DNA of 5,092 nucleotides from Clostridiaceae bacterium (GTDB lineage: Bacteria; Bacillota; Clostridia; Acetivibrionales; DTU013), in contig JAAZKL010000159.1 in NCBI GenBank assembly GCA_012799845.1, positions 1 to 5,092 on the forward strand, read 5' to 3'. Positions within the stretch are counted from its first letter, which is position 1; the number at the start of each line of letters is the position of its first letter. The notes beneath the pieces are model-generated. The model saw only the letters and a program-made list of their open reading frames with translations. It did no database searches and had not been told where the DNA came from. A program made the translations under genes and the position numbers. Below are positions 4,926-5,092 of the stretch, piece by piece.

Positions 4926-5092
4926 CATGGTGCCATAACAGAGTCGCAACGGTGTTGATATACGCTGTCACAAGCCGTCGAGGTATCTTAATGGTGTGGT
5001 AACAGTATTATCGCAATGCCGCCATGGTGCTATAACGGGGCCGCAACGGTGTTATCGCAATGCCGCCATGGTGCCATAACAGTGTCGCAACG
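4926..5092. repeat. 44-bp tandem repeat running off the right edge
   Basis: Units begin with CATGGTGC-like words at 4926, 4990, 5023 and 5067. The last two are spaced exactly 44 bases and are nearly identical over TCGCAATGCCGCCATGGTGC; the copy at 4990 lacks about 11 bases and the one at 4926 is followed by unrelated sequence. Within a unit, ATAACA and TGTTAT flank a 12-base stretch and could pair, and ATGGTGCCAT is a near-palindrome. The period is not a multiple of three and no frame stays open, so it is not coding. The array starts about 40 bases upstream of the pgi -35 box. Its full length cannot be seen. Confidence 0.85.

Noticed and set aside
1..5092. Insertion sequence or integrated element
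   Set aside because: No transposase, integrase, terminal inverted repeats or target-site duplication is visible; the repeats are local tandem arrays.

Overview
The window looks like a chromosomal segment of an anaerobic member of the Bacillota, most likely class Clostridia. The support is a 450-residue Gram-positive-type glucose-6-phosphate isomerase, a YkuE-like metallophosphoesterase, a clostridial-style 7TM sensor N-terminus, AGGAGG-type ribosome binding sites, sigma-A promoters with TATAAT boxes, and frequent AGG/AGA and ATA codons. I cannot name a genus from this sequence alone.

Layout. Positions 1-2046, minus strand: a probable operon reading right to left. It runs from a consensus promoter (2041-2069) through an ArsR/SmtB metal-sensing repressor (1631-2005), a PHP-domain metal-dependent phosphoesterase (607-1638) and a doubtful 41-codon ORF (485-610) to the N-terminus of a 7TM membrane sensor cut by the window edge (1-453). 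Positions 2047-2186: a divergent promoter region with a 34-bp duplication. Positions 2187-2987, plus strand: a membrane-anchored metallophosphoesterase. Positions 2988-3287: a convergent intergenic gap filled mostly by two tandem-repeat arrays. Positions 3288-4640, minus strand: pgi. Positions 4641-5092: the pgi leader with a degenerate 26-bp repeat, the pgi promoter (4860-4888), then a 44-bp repeat array that runs off the right edge.

How it fits together. pgi is an ordinary central-metabolism gene. The ArsR-like protein has both an N-terminal cysteine site and a C-terminal His/Asp site of the Zn/Cd-sensor kind. It is translationally coupled to the PHP enzyme, itself predicted to use a multi-metal centre, so a metal-responsive PHP module is plausible but unproven.

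The most unusual property is the density of short tandem repeats. Six unrelated families (periods 16-17, 26, 31, 34, 44 and 48 bp) sit in or next to nearly every gene boundary. Two arrays start exactly at a stop codon: the 48-bp array at the arsR stop and the 31-bp array at the pgi stop. The 48-bp array stays in frame and may add about 95 repeat residues to the PHP protein. I saw no CRISPR array, RNA gene, insertion sequence or clear rho-independent terminator.
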